A stretch of 64,000 bases of DNA from Pinus tabuliformis (taxonomy: Eukaryota; Streptophyta; Pinopsida; Pinales; Pinaceae): NCBI GenBank assembly GCA_031772625.1, contig CM062814.1, positions 819,214,757 through 819,278,756 of the forward strand, read 5' to 3'. Numbering within the stretch: position 1 is the stretch's first letter; every line of letters starts with the position of its first letter. Made by a program: the position numbers and the translations under genes. This document shows, piece by piece, positions 22,237 to 34,604 of the stretch. Below the pieces are notes generated by a model. It was not told the origin of the DNA, searched no databases, and was given only the letters and a program-made list of their open reading frames with translations.

Positions 22237-22857
22237 TGTTAGAAAATTATATATTACGGAGCAATGGAATACATAAAATATTGCAGAAATATAAACATAG
22301 AAAATGCATAAAACAAGAAAGACACAGATATACGTGGTTCACCCAGTTTGGGCTACGTCCACGGAGAAACAACCAGTCCTTCCTTTGTATTATCCAGCAA
22401 ACTGAAGAGATACAACCTACAACAGATCCGCTGTAACACCCTCTTCGCTCTCAATCTCCTCTCTCTTCCTCACTCAGAATATAGATCTACATAGATGCAA
22501 TACAATTCCCTCATATATAGCGAGGGGTTGCCTTCTAGGGCAAAAAACCCTAAATTAAACATAACTTCTAATGTCAGATCATCCGCCTAATGAATGGCCC
22601 AGATTAACAAGAAATTACTAGACTTTTACAAGGCAATTTTACATCCATTTTTAGCTTCGGGGGCGCTGCCCTCAAACCCTCGCCGGGGGACCGCTGGTCC
22701 CGAACCCCCCAGTCGGGGGGATTAGCCCCCGTGGACCCCCGTGGGGGGGACAAGTCCCCCCCGCACCCCCCTGCGTGGAGGGGTGTACAGTCTTCCTGGG
22801 GTATACATCCGGTTGAAACCTTTGAATACAGAAGATAATCAGGCTCCACACCCAACA
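22237..22857 (-). repeat. Copia family 1 LTR (3' end of array)
   Basis: 621 bp; on the minus strand TGTTGGGTGTGG to TTTTCTAACA. Contains a GC-rich island (22655-22790) and a minus-strand TATATATGAGGG near 22515 as a plausible TATA box. Confidence 0.92.
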
Positions 22858-22872
22858 ATCTCCCACTTGGAG
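22858..22872 (-). other. Polypurine tract, unit A
   Basis: Minus strand CTCCAAGTGGGAGAT directly before the LTR; primes plus-strand DNA synthesis. The same tract occurs at 27551-27565. Confidence 0.8.
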
Positions 22873-23014
22873 AATGATTATAGCAACTCACCACTGCTTC
22901 ATTTGCTAGACAATGACTCCACTTTGGACCTAGCTGTTTCTCATCTTCTTCATCATACTTGAAGACTAATTGAAACTGAGCAGATTCTCAGTTTCTCCCT
23001 GGTTACAACTTTTG

Positions 23015-26000
23015 TTAACATATCTGCAGGATTCTGGCTAGTGTGTATCTTTTCATCTTCAACTGTCCATCTTCGAATGCTGATCGGATGAAATGGTACT
23101 TGAGCTGTATATGTTTAGTCTTGGAATGAAATTCAGAGTTCTTTGCAAGATGTATGGCACTCTGGCTGTCACTGTATAACCTGCCCAATTCCTGCTTTTT
23201 ACCCAATTCATCCAGAAACCTTTGTAACCAAATCATTTCTTTACTAGCCTCTATAGCAGCAACATGCTCTGCTTCTGTTGTTGAAAGTGCAACAACACTT
23301 TGGATTTTTGAAACCCAACTGATAGTTGTTCCACCTATAGTAAACACATACCCCGATGTGCTCCTCCTATTATCTCTATCACCTGCCATATCTGCATCAA
23401 CATATCCTTGTAGAGCAATGTTTGAACCACCAAAGCATAATGCTTGATTTGTGGTACCTCTCAAATACCTGAGAATCCACTTCACTGCCATCTAATGTTC
23501 TTTTCCCGGATTGTTCATGTACCTGCTTACAACTCCCACTGCATGTGCAATATCAGGCCTTGTGCAGACCATTGCATACATTAAGCTTACAACTGCTAAT
23601 GCATATGGAACTTTAGACATACGAGCCATTTCTTCCTGAGTCTTGGGACATGCCTCCTTACTTAATTTGAAATGGCTAGCCAAAGGTATACTAACTGGTT
23701 TTGCATTCGGCATATTAAACCTTTTCAACACCTTTTCTATGTACTCACTTTGAGACAATGTTAATTTGTGATTCTTCCTGTCTCTAGTTATTCTCATACC
23801 AAGGATTTGGTTTGCAACACCCAAATCCTTCATTGCAATGAGTTTGCCAATTTCCTTTTGAGCACATTTATTTCCTGCATGTTAGAACTTGCAACAAGCA
23901 TATCATCTACATACAATAACAATATAATATAGCTGCCATCATTTTGCCTTTTGAGATAAACACAATGATCAGAGTGACATCTAGTATAACCTTGTTCAGA
24001 CATAAACCTGTCAAATTTTAGATACCAATGCCTTGGAGCCTGTTTTAAGCCATACAAGCTCTTCTTCAAGCTGCACACTAGTTTCTCCTTCCCTTTTACC
24101 TCATATCCTTGTGGCTGCTGCATATATATCTCTTCCTCCAAATCCCCATGGAGAAAGGCAATCTTTACATCTAACTGCTCAAGATGCAAATCTTCAACTG
24201 CTACTAGACTTAAAATAGTTCTGATTGAAGTCATTTTAACAATAGGAGAAAATATTTCATCAAAATCAATACCTTTCTTCTATGCAAACCCCTTCACTAC
24301 AAGTCTAGCTTTGTACCTCTGTTTTCCTCCATCTTCTTCCTTCATCCTGTAAACCCATTTATTCTGCAATGCTGTTTTACCTGCAGGCAACCTGACTAAG
24401 TCCCAAGTCTGGTTATGTGCTAAGGAGTCCATCTCTTCTTTCATGGCTTGCTCCCACTTCTTCCTGGTTTCTACTTGCACTGCTTCTTCATAACATTCTG
24501 GTTCACCAGAATCAGTCAACAATACATAATATAATGAAGGAGAGTATCGTTCAGAGGGTCTACTTATCCTGGTAGATCTTCTAACACCACTTTCAGGTGT
24601 TTGAAGTGCTTGTTGCTGTTGTGGTTGTTGTTTTGGCTATTGATCATTATGATTTTCAGGCACCATCACTTTTCCTGTGATATCGTCAAGCACTGTGTAT
24701 TCTCTGTTTTCTTTTTCTTGTTTCTTTTCCTGCAACTGATTCTTATACAAGACCTTTTCATTGAATATTACATCTCTACTCCTAATGATTTTGTGATTTT
24801 CATAATCATATAAGCGATAACCAAAATCATTAACACCATATCCAATAAAGGTACATTTCTTTGATTTTGCCTCAAGCTTTGTTCTATTTTCTTTGTTAAT
24901 GTGGACAAAGGCTTCACAACCAAAAGTCTTTAAAAATGAGTAGTTTACCTTTTTACCTGTCCATGCCTCCTCTGGAATACTACCATCCAAGGAACTTGAA
25001 GGCCCTCTGTTTATTAGATAAACAACAGTATCTACAGCATCTGCCCAAAATTGTAAAGGCAATCCTGCATGCAATCTCATGCACCTTGCATGCTCCATGA
25101 TTGTCTTGTTCATCCTTTCTGACACACCATTTTCTTGTGGTATTCCTGGCACTATCTTCTCTTTGTGAATTCCATTCTCTGAACAGTACCTATAAAACTA
25201 TTTGCTGCAATATTCACCTCCATTATCTGATCTGAGACACTTCAACCTTTTCCCTGTCTCATTTTCAACCAAAGCTTTCCATTTCTTGAAGTATCAAATA
25301 CATCAAATTTATTTCGAATACAATAAATCCAGGTTTTTGTGGTTGCATCATCAATAAAAGTAACATAATAACGAGAGCCACCAAGAGATGATACCTGAGC
25401 AGGTCCCCATACATCTGTATGCACAAGCTCTAATTTTTCGCTCTTCTTTTCTTTCCCAACTCTAAGAAATCTGACTCTCTTTTGTTTTCCATAAACACAA
25501 TTCTCACAGAATTTTAAATCAACATGCTTCAAACCTGGGAACAAATTTCTTTAGTGCAGAATTTGCATTCCCTTCTCACTCATGTGCCCGAGCCTATGAT
25601 GCCACAATGCTGTATCTTCTCTTGTAGAGGTTAAAGCATTAACAGAATTAGAAATACCATTGCATAAATACAATGTACCAACCTTTTCTCCTTTTGCTAT
25701 TAACAGGGATCCTTTAGTGACCTTCCAGGTTTTATCTGTGAAAGTAGTTACGCAACCTTCACCTCCCAACTGCCCTATTGAAATCAGATTTTTCTTCAGA
25801 TCTAGAATATGCCTTACCTCCCTCAATAGCCACTAATTTCCATTTTGCGGTTTTATGAAAACTATACCCATTCCAAAGATTTTACAGGGTTTATCATCAC
25901 CCAATCAAACCTGTCCAAAATCTCCTTGAACATAATCATGAAAATGTTTCTTATCAGGGGTGGCATGGAATGAGGCCGCTGAATCTACCAACTAGGCATC

Positions 26001-26873
26001 AATAATATTTTCTAATGAAAGAATCAAAGAATCTTGCAACACATCACCTGTTACATTCGCTTCATGATTGTTTTCTTGCTGCACATCTCCTTCTTTTCCC
26101 TTCCGAGACTTGCAGTCTTTCTTCAGGTGTCCTTTCTTCCCGCAATTCCAGCACACTATCCTCGATCTGGACTTGGATCTGCCTTTTCTGGACTTACTGC
26201 GATATCCTGGGCTCTTTCCTCTTTCCATTTTTCTTCCCCTAGTCTCTGCAGTCAAAGCATTATCTGGTGTCTCACCAAATATTTTATGTCGCATTTCCTC
26301 GCTAAGGATTGCACTGACAACATCATCAAACTTTAAAGTACTAGATCCAGAGACAGAGTTACTAATGGCCATAACTAAGCCATTCCAACTTTCTGGCAAT
26401 GAGCACAGAAATAACAGAGCCCTAACTTCATCATTAAAATTTACCCCTACAGAACTTAATTGACTTGTAACTGTATTAAAATCATTTAAATGGTCTGCAA
26501 CAGATCCAACTTCTGACATCTTCATATTAAATAAATGCTTCATAAGAAATACCTTATTTGAGGCCGAGGGTTTTTCATATAGTTTGGCCAATGCCGACAT
26601 TAAACCCTGTGTTGTCGTTTCCTTTGAAATATTAAACGCTACCGATGCCGCTAGGCACAACCGTATTGTTCCAAGTGCCTTTCTGTCGAGAAGGTTCCAT
26701 TCTTCATCTGTCATACCCGTCGGCATCTTTGTTTTTCTGCCCAATGGTAGGTACATATCTTTCTAATATAGATAATATTCCATCTGCATCTTCCACAACG
26801 AGAAGTTTGGCTGTTAAATTTCTCAACCCTAAACCTACCATCTTCCGCCATTGCTCCCACTCGAACCAGGAAC
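23015..26873 (-). pseudogene. Copia gag-pol, unit A (broken)
   Basis: Domains on the minus strand: gag 26873-25992, whose start MAEDGRFRV is followed by a one-base deletion near 26810; zinc knuckle [14 protein letters not shown] near 26150; protease near 25975, where a TAG precedes and the active motif reads DSAAS instead of DSGAS; GAG pre-integrase 25826-25551 (LWHHRLGHM); integrase 25544-24637 with ELVHTDVWGP and PQENGVSERMN; RT 24522-23492 with QLDVKIAFLHGDLEEEIYM, KSLYGLKQAPRHWY and YVDDMLVAS (about 23900); RNase H 23491-23015 with DADMAGDRDNRRSTSGY and ALSTTEAEH. Stops and frameshifts also lie near 25545, 25230, 24640, 24280 and 23830. RT catalytic Asp pair retained; protease active-site Gly lost. 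Confidence 0.85.
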
Positions 26874-26912
26874 CCTTCTCTCCTACGAGTTTATCAGCCA
26901 AATAGACCTTCA

Positions 26913-26924
26913 GCTCTGATACCA
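26913..26924 (-). other. PBS of unit A, initiator tRNA-Met
   Basis: Minus strand TGGTATCAGAGC, two bases from the middle LTR. The equivalent site of unit B (31608-31619) is degenerate. Confidence 0.9.
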
Positions 26925-26926
26925 GT

Positions 26927-27550
26927 TGTTAGAAAATTATATATTACAGAGCAATGGAACACATAAAATATTGCAGAAATATAAACACAGAAAATGCATA
27001 AAACAAGAGAGACATAGATATACATGGTTCGCCCAGTTTGGGCTACGTCCACGGAGAAACAACCAGTCCTTCCTTTATATTATCCAGCAAACTGAAGAGA
27101 TACAACCTACAACAGATCCACTGTAACACCCTCTTTGCTCTCAATCTCCTCTCTCTTCCTCACTCAGAATATAAATCTACATAGATGCAATACAATTCCC
27201 TCATATATAGTGAGGGGTTGCCTTCTAGGGAAAAAAACCCTAAATTAAACATAACTTCTACCGTCAGATCATCCGCCTAATGAACGGCCCAGATTAACTA
27301 GAAATTACTAGACTTTTACAAGGCAATTTTACATCTATTTTTAGCTCCGAGGGAACTGCCCTCGAACCCCCGCAGGGGGATCGCTGGCCCCTGGACCCCC
27401 CAGCCGGGGGGAATTAGCCCCCCCCGGACCCCCGCGAGGGGGACAAGTGCCCCTCGCACCCCCCCGCGTGGAGGGGTGTATAGTCTTCTTGGGGTATACA
27501 TTCAGTTGGAACCTTTGAATACAGAAGATAATCAGGCTCCACACCCAACA
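26927..27550 (-). repeat. Copia family 1 middle LTR (shared)
   Basis: 624 bp. It serves as 5' LTR for unit A (PBS to its left) and 3' LTR for unit B (polypurine tract to its right). No target duplication at either side. Confidence 0.92.
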
Positions 27551-27646
27551 ATCTCCCACTTGGAGACTGATTATAGCAACTCCACCACTGCTTCATTTGC
27601 TAGACAATGACTCCACTTTGGACCTAGCTATTTCTCATCTTCTTCA

Positions 27647-30600
27647 TCATACTTGAAGACCAATTGAAACTGAGTAGATTCTCAGTTTCTCCCTGGTTAC
27701 AACTTTTGTTAACATATTTGCAAGATTCTGGCTAGTGTGTATCTTTTCCAGCTTCAACTGTCCATCTTCCAATGTTGACCGGATGAAATGGTACTTGAGC
27801 TGTATATGTTTAGTCTTGGAATGAAATGTAGAGTTCTTTGCAAGATGTATGGCACTCTGGCTGTCCTTGTATAACCTTCCCAACTCCTGCTTCTTGCCCA
27901 ATTCATCCAGAAACCTTTGTAACCAAATAATTTCTTTACTAGCCTCTATAGCAGCAACATACTCTCCTTCTGTTGTTGAAAGTGAAACAAAACTTTGGAT
28001 TTTTGAAACCCAACTGATAGCTGTTCCACCTACAGTAAACACATACCTTGATGTGCTCCTCCTGTTCTCTATCACCTACCATATCTGCATCAACATATCC
28101 TTGTAGAGCAATGTTTGAACCACCAAAGCATAATGCTTGATTTGTGGTACCTCTCAAATACCTGAGAATCCACTTCACTGCCATCCAATGTTCTTTTCCT
28201 GGATTGTTCATGTACCTACTTACAACTCCCACTGCATGTGCAATATCAGGCCTTGTGCAGACCATTGCATACATTAAGCTTCCAACTGCTGATGCATATG
28301 GAACTTTAGACATATGAGCCATTTCTTCCTGAGTCTTGGGACATGCCTCCTTACTTAATTTGAAATGGCTAGCCAAAGGTATACTAACTGGTTTTGCATT
28401 TTGCATATTAAATCTTTTCAACACCTTTTCTATGTACTCACTTTGAGACAATGTTAATTTGTGATTCTTCCTGTCTCTAGTTATTCTCATACCAAGGATT
28501 TGTTTGCAGCACCCAAATCCTTCATTGCAAATGAGTTTGCCAATTTCCTTTTGAGCACATTTATTTCCTGCATGTTAGAACCTGCAACAAGAATATCATC
28601 TACATACAATAACAATATAATATAGCTACCATCATTTTGCCTTTTGAGATAAACACAATGATCAGAGTGACATCTAGTATAACCTTGTTCAAACATAAAC
28701 CTGTCAAATTTTAGATACCACTGCCTTGGAGCCTGTTTTAAGCCATACAAGCTCTTCTTCAAGCTGCACACTAGTTTCTCCTTCCCTTTTACCTCATATC
28801 CTTGTGGCTGCTGCATATATATCTCTTCCTCCAAATCCCCATGGAGAAAGGCAGTCTTTACATCTAACTGCTCAAGATGCAAATCTTCAGCTGCTACTAG
28901 ACTTAAAATAGTTCTGATTGAAGTCATTTTAGCAACAGGAGAAAATGTTTCATCAAAATCAATACCTTTCTTCTGTGCAAACCCCTTCACTACAAGTCTA
29001 GCTTTGTACCTCCGTTTTCCTCCATCTTCTTCCTTCATCCTGTCAACCCATTTATTCTACAATACTGTTTTACCTGCAGGCAACCTGACTAAGTCCCAAG
29101 TTTGGTTATGTGCTAAGGAGTCCAACTCTTCTTTCATGGCTTGCTCCCACTTCTCCCTGGTTTCTACCTGCACTGCTTCTTCATAACATTCTGGTTCACC
29201 AGAATCAATCTACAATACATAATATAATGAAGGAGAGTATCGTTCAGAGGGTCTACTTATCCTGGTAGATTTTCTAACACCACTTTCAGGTGTTTGAAGT
29301 GCTTGTTGCTACTGTGGTTGTTGTTCTGGCTGTTGATCATTATGATTTTCAGGCACCATCACTTTTCCTGTGATATCGTCAACCACTGTGTATTCTCTGT
29401 TTTCTTTTTCTTGTTTCTTTTCCTGCAATTGATTCTTATACAAGACCTTTTCATTGAATATTACATCTCTGCTCCTAATGATTTTGTGATTTTCATAATC
29501 ATATAAGCGATAAACAAAATCATTAAGACCATATTAAATAAAGGTACATTTCTTTGATTTTGCCTCAAGCTTTGTTCTATTTTCTTTGTTAATGTGGACA
29601 AAGGCTTCACAACCAAAAGTCTTTAAAAATGAGTGGTTTACCTTTTTACCTGTCCATGTCTCCTCTGGAATACTACCATCCAAGGAACTTGAAGGCCCTC
29701 TGTTTATTAGATAAACAACAGTATCTACAACATTTGCCCAAAATTGTAAAGGCAATCCTGCATGCAATCTCATGCACCTTGCACGCTCCATGATTGTCCT
29801 GTTCATCCTTTCTGACACATCATTTTCTTGTGGTATTCCTGGAACTGTCTTCTCTCTGCGAATTCCATTCTCTGAACAATACCTATCAAATTCTTTGCTG
29901 CAATATTCACCTCCATTATCTGATCTGAGACACTTCAACCTTTTCCCTATCTCATTTTCAACCAAAGCTTTCCATTTCTTGAAAGTATCAAATACATCAG
30001 ATTTATTTTGAATACAATAAATCCAGGTTTTTTTGGTTGCATCATCAATAAAAGTAACATAATAATGAGAGCCACCAAGAGATGATACCTGAGTAGGTCC
30101 CCATACATCTGTATGCACAAGCTCTAATTTTTCACTCTTCTTTTCTTTCCCAACTCTAAGGAATCTGACTCTCTTTTGTTTTCCATAAACACAATTCTCA
30201 CATAATTTTAAATCAACATGCTTCAAACCTGGTAACAAATTTCTTTAGTGAAGAATTTGCATCCCCTTCTCACTCATGTGCCCGAGCCTATGATGCCACA
30301 ATGCTATATCTTCTCCTGTAGAGGTTAAAGCATTAACGGAATTAGAAATACCATTGCATAAATACAATGTACCAACCTTTTCTCCTTTCGCTATTAACAG
30401 GGATCCTTTAGTGACCTTCTAGGTTTTATCTGTGAAAGTAGTTATGCAACCTTCACCTCCCAACTGCCTTGTTGAAATCAATTTTTTCTTCAGATTTGGA
30501 ACATGCCTTACCTCCTTCAATAGCCACTGATTTCCATTTTGCTGTTTTATGAAAACTGTACCCATTCCAACGATTTTACAGGGTTTATCATCACCCAATC

Positions 30601-31555
30601 GAACCTGTCCAAAATCTCCTTGAACATAATCATGAAAATGTTTCCTATCAGGTGTGGCATGGAATGAGGCCCCTGAATCTACCACCCAGGCATCAATAAT
30701 ATTTTCTAATGAAAGAATCAAAGCATCTTGCAACACATCACCTGTTACATTCGCTTCATGATTGTTTTCTTGCTGCGCGTCTCCTTCTTTTCCCTTCCGA
30801 GACTTGCAGTCTTTCTTCAGGTGTCCTTTCTTCCCGCATTTCCAGCACACTATCCCCGATCTGGACTTGGATCTGCCTTTTCTTGACTTACTGCGATATC
30901 CTGGGCTCTTTCCTCTTTCTATTTTTCTTCCCCTAGTCTTTGCAGTCAAAGCATTACCTGGTGTCTCACCAGAGCTTTTCCGTCGCATTTCCTCGCTAAG
31001 GATTGCACCGACAACATCATCAAACTTTAAAGTACTAGATCCAGAGACAGAGTTATTAATAGCCATAACTAAGCCATTCCAACTTTCTGGCAATGAGCAC
31101 AGAAATAACAGAGCCCTAACTTCATCATCAAAATTTACCCCTACAGAACTTAACTAACTTGTAACTATATTAAAATCATTTAAATGCTCTGCAACAGATC
31201 CACCTTCTGACATCTTCATATTAAATAAATGCTTCATAAGAAATACCTTATTTGAGGCCGAGGGTTTTTCATATAGTTTGGCCAATGTCGACATTAAACC
31301 CCATGTTGTCATTTCCTTTGAAATATTAAACACTACCAACGCCGCTAGGCACAGCCGTATTGTTCCAATTGCCTTTCTGTCGAGAAGGTTCCATTCTTCA
31401 TCTATCATAACGGTCGGCATCTTTGTTTTTCCGCCCAATGGTTGGTACAGATCTTTCTGATACAGATAATCTTCCATCTGCATCTTCCACAGCGAGAAGT
31501 TTTGGCCATTAAATTCCTCGACCCTAAACCTACCATCTTCCGCCATTGCTCCCAC
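27647..31555 (-). pseudogene. Copia gag-pol, unit B (broken)
   Basis: gag starts at 31555 or the internal ATG for MAEDGRFRVEEFNGQNF and runs to 31154, then a TAG; gag C-terminus, knuckle [14 protein letters not shown] and intact protease motif WVVDSGASFHATPDRKHF are in 31093-30419; GAG pre-integrase near 30300; integrase 30238-29534 with [25 protein letters not shown] and IPQENDVSERMN; RT 29038-27939 with KARLVVKGFAQKKGIDF and YVDDILVAGS; a one-base deletion near 28502 breaks the RT frame; RNase H 28075-27647. It is better preserved than unit A in protease and integrase. Stops at 31154, near 30419, 29534 and 29060. Confidence 0.85.
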
Positions 31556-31607
31556 TCGAACTAGGAACCCTTCTCTCCTACGAGTTTATAAGCCAAATAG
31601 ACTTTTA

Positions 31608-31619
31608 GCTCTAATATCA
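31608..31619 (-). other. Degenerate PBS of unit B
   Basis: Minus strand TGATATTAGAGC, two changes from TGGTATCAGAGC, two bases from the LTR. Confidence 0.75.
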
Positions 31620-31621
31620 GT

Positions 31622-32227
31622 TGTTAGAAAATTATATATTATGGAGCAATGGAACACATAAAATATTGCAGAAATATAAACACAGAAAATGCATAAAACA
31701 AGAGAGACACAGATATACATGGTTCACCTAGTTTGGGCTACATCCACGGAGAAACAACCAGTCCTTCTTTTATATTATCCAGGAAACTGAAGAGATACAA
31801 CCTATAGCAGGTCCGCTGTAGCACCCTCTTCGCTCTCAATCTCCTCTCTCTTCCTCACTCAGAATACATATCTACATAGATGCAATACAATTCCCTCATA
31901 TATAGTGAGGGGTTGCCTTCTAGGGCAAAAAACCCTAAATTAGACATAACTTCTATCGTCAGATCATCCACCTAATGAACGACCCAGATTAACTAGAAAT
32001 TACTTGACTTTTACAAGGCAATTTTACATTTATTTTTAGCTTCGAGGGCGCTGCCCTCGAACCCTCGCCGGGGGACCGCTGGCCCTCGGACCCCCCAGCC
32101 GGGGGGGACTAGCCCACCCGGACTCCCGCGGGGGCACCCCCCCACGTGGAGGGTGTAGAGTCTTCTTGGGGTATACATTCGGTTGAAACCTTTGAATACA
32201 GAAGAAAATCAGGCTCCACACCCAACA
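31622..32227 (-). repeat. Copia family 1 LTR (5' end of array)
   Basis: 606 bp. Slightly shorter than the other two because of losses in the GC-rich island (32095-32150). Confidence 0.9.
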
Positions 32228-32232
32228 CTTTT

Positions 32233-32983
32233 TATAGGGAACCCAACTGAAAAAACCCTCTGCTTCTTTATTAATAGAAACTGAACAATTGATCTATTAC
32301 AAATACAACTATTTTACTTGGAGAATATACCATTCTCCCTGTTTATCCTAAACTTGAAACCTTTGGAAGGATATTAATCACACTACCCTCTTCCCTTGCT
32401 CCTTCTCTGCTATGAATTCCTAGCGCAAACTAAAGGAACCAAGTCCCTAATTCCTTGTGCAAGAGCTAATCCTTTAGCTCCTAAATTACAACGCATGAGC
32501 CAAGTTAAAATTTCCTTCTAACGACTCACATAAGCCTTCTTCTTATCATGCTTACAGGATGACACACAAAATTGGTGCATACAATAATTAACACAATTGT
32601 GCCTTTGTTCCTTCTTTATAGCAATTTGGATGGCTAAAATTAATGAATTTCTAATTAAGGAATGGTTTTGTGATTTATTGAGTTAGCATGAGTTAACTGC
32701 TCATGCAACTTGTCCTATATCAAGTTAGTCACTTGTTTTTTTCATCAATTAACTCAGACTAGAAATTCAAGAACTTGATTTTCAATTTCAACACATTAGT
32801 TAACTGTAGCCTAAATTATCCTAATTTTTAGTGGCTGACTCCTAAATTATAGGAACTCATCCTAATTTATAGGGAACCTCCTAAATTTTAGGAAATCAAG
32901 TATGAAAAATAAGAAACTCGAATTCGGCTCTTTGAATCAAGTCACAAATCAAGGAATCACTTTCTTGCTACTATTTTTCAACA
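32233..32983 (-). repeat. Outer copia 3' LTR, proximal fragment
   Basis: Continues 22087-22236 and matches 34746-35490 almost throughout, including the CTCTGCTT, GAGCCAA and TTTTTAGG blocks. It ends TTTTTCAACA at 32983. Confidence 0.85.
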
Positions 32984-34604
32984 CTCCCTATTAGTGAGGA
33001 AGGTTTTCCTGGAAGAACCTCATCCACCTAGAGCTGTCTCCAACTCTACCATGTTCTCCGTTGTTACAGGTGCTCCCTCTGAACTAGAATGCTTCCATGC
33101 TTTCTTCTGCAGACCCTGGTATGAAGAGTTGTTTTTTCCCACCATGCTCTACAAGTCCATCACTTCAGTCATAAGTGCCATATATGCTGTGTACCTCTAT
33201 GGTTACTTCCTTTGGCTAAAGGTGATACTAGAAGATCCAACTCTCTTTTGATCTCCCTTAATCAAATTCTTTTCCCACTTAGCTCAAACTCTCCCTATAC
33301 TATAAGTCTCTGTCTGAGTGATTTCCTCCACTCTCCCAAGGCTATACTCCTCATCATCATGTTGATCAACACAACTGCGAACTAGCTTAGATTCAAACTA
33401 AGATACTAGTTGAGGCTCCATCTTGAGATCCCTATTTTCCTCTCGCTCAACAACCACTTCTCTAATATGAGTTCTCCCTGCCTTGCTTCTCAAGTCTGCA
33501 TCTGTCTCTACCTGCAATTTTTATAGATTCTTCAGCCTCACACCTATATTCTTCTTACATCTAGAAGCTAAGTGCTAGAGATATGCCTTACCTTTGTTGA
33601 AGATGATATCATATCCCTCGTCCTCAAGGGTAGTTATTGAAACAAGATTATGCCTCAAATTTGAAACATAGAGAACATCTTTGACATGAAGAGGATTACC
33701 TGAATCCCTATGAAAACTGACAATACCAACTCCTCTAGCTGCATACTAACCATCATCTCCTAGCTCAATATGGAATTGCATGTACTTCTCCTTCAAGTGG
33801 TTGGAACTCTTCTTTTTCCTGGTCATGTGGAAGGATGTTCCTTAAAAACATCTTGCAGGTACATTGCCTCCTCTTCTACTGATCACTGCAACTCGTACTC
33901 TCTCAGAAATCATGCATCTCCAACTCCACAATCTGCCACTATCAATGACCACAACTCCTTTTGTGCCACCAAAATTTTTACTCACTGATATGTCCCACTA
34001 GCAGGCCTTTATCTCCACTAAGAATTTTTCTCATTGGGTGTTTTGGATCTTCCCTCTTATTAGTGGTTTGGCCATCTGCATCCCACTAAACTAGGGCTCC
34101 ACAAATCTTCCTCCTAACAACTTATTAGTCCTTCAATGATCAATGTACATGAGGACTTCAAAGACCGCCCACTTGTCAAGATTATGGATGCTCTAGAATG
34201 CTACTCATAGGGCACACAAATCTGCCCTGTCACTATGACACATCAACCCTATTTTCATTCTCCTCAGGGCCTCCAAAATTTCCTACACATATTCAACTCT
34301 TTTACTAATCTAGGGCTTGTAAATCAGCCACTAACAAACCATACACTTATTGTTCTTAGGCTACTTCACATCTTTGTCCAAGCACTACTAGGACAATCTT
34401 CCACCTAACAATATCTCTCCATAACCTTCTTTGCCCTTGCATATCTAGGTCTCCTTGTCAAATACTTGATAGAACTCAGGACTCATGCATATCCACTCCT
34501 TGAGAGATATTTGCACTCGTGGATCCATGAACTACTGGCCTAAAAGTTTTCAGGACAACATTCTCCATGTGTTGGTTCAGATTTTGTCCACTGCTTTGAT
34601 ACCA
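32984..34604 (-). pseudogene. Outer copia internal remnant (protease/GAG pre-integrase)
   Basis: On the minus strand near 33830-33580 the translation contains YMQFHIELGDDG, GVGIVSFHRDSG, DVLYVSNLRHNLVSI and GYDIIFNKGKAYL. This is the stretch between the aspartic protease and integrase of copia polyproteins. Stops are frequent and RT and RNase H are absent. The remaining bases are noncoding or too decayed to assign. Confidence 0.65.
34593..34604 (-). other. PBS of outer copia
   Basis: Minus strand TGGTATCAAAGC immediately next to the LTR at 34605; an initiator tRNA-Met type site with one change. Confidence 0.8.

Larger units (their letters stand above)
22237..32227 (-). mobile_element. Tandem copia pair sharing a middle LTR (LTR-A-LTR-B-LTR)
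   Basis: Three LTRs (22237-22857, 26927-27550, 31622-32227) alternate with two full-length internal regions of 4069 and 4071 bp, all in minus orientation. A single 5-bp duplication CTTTT (22232-22236 and 32228-32232) flanks the whole array, and none flanks the middle LTR. The intact target is visible in the sister LTR at 34731-34742. This is the product expected from unequal recombination between LTRs of one insertion, or from insertion of a multimeric cDNA. Coding frames of both units are broken. Confidence 0.92.

Noticed and set aside
22741..22962. Open frames in the GC islands of copia LTRs (also 27316-27596 and 46355-46829)
   Set aside because: They lie inside LTRs, are low complexity and are not kept between LTR copies.
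26015..26463. Plus-strand open frames opposite copia gag (also 30709-31157)
   Set aside because: They are antisense shadows of the Arg/Lys/Ser-rich gag coding strand and have no independent motif.
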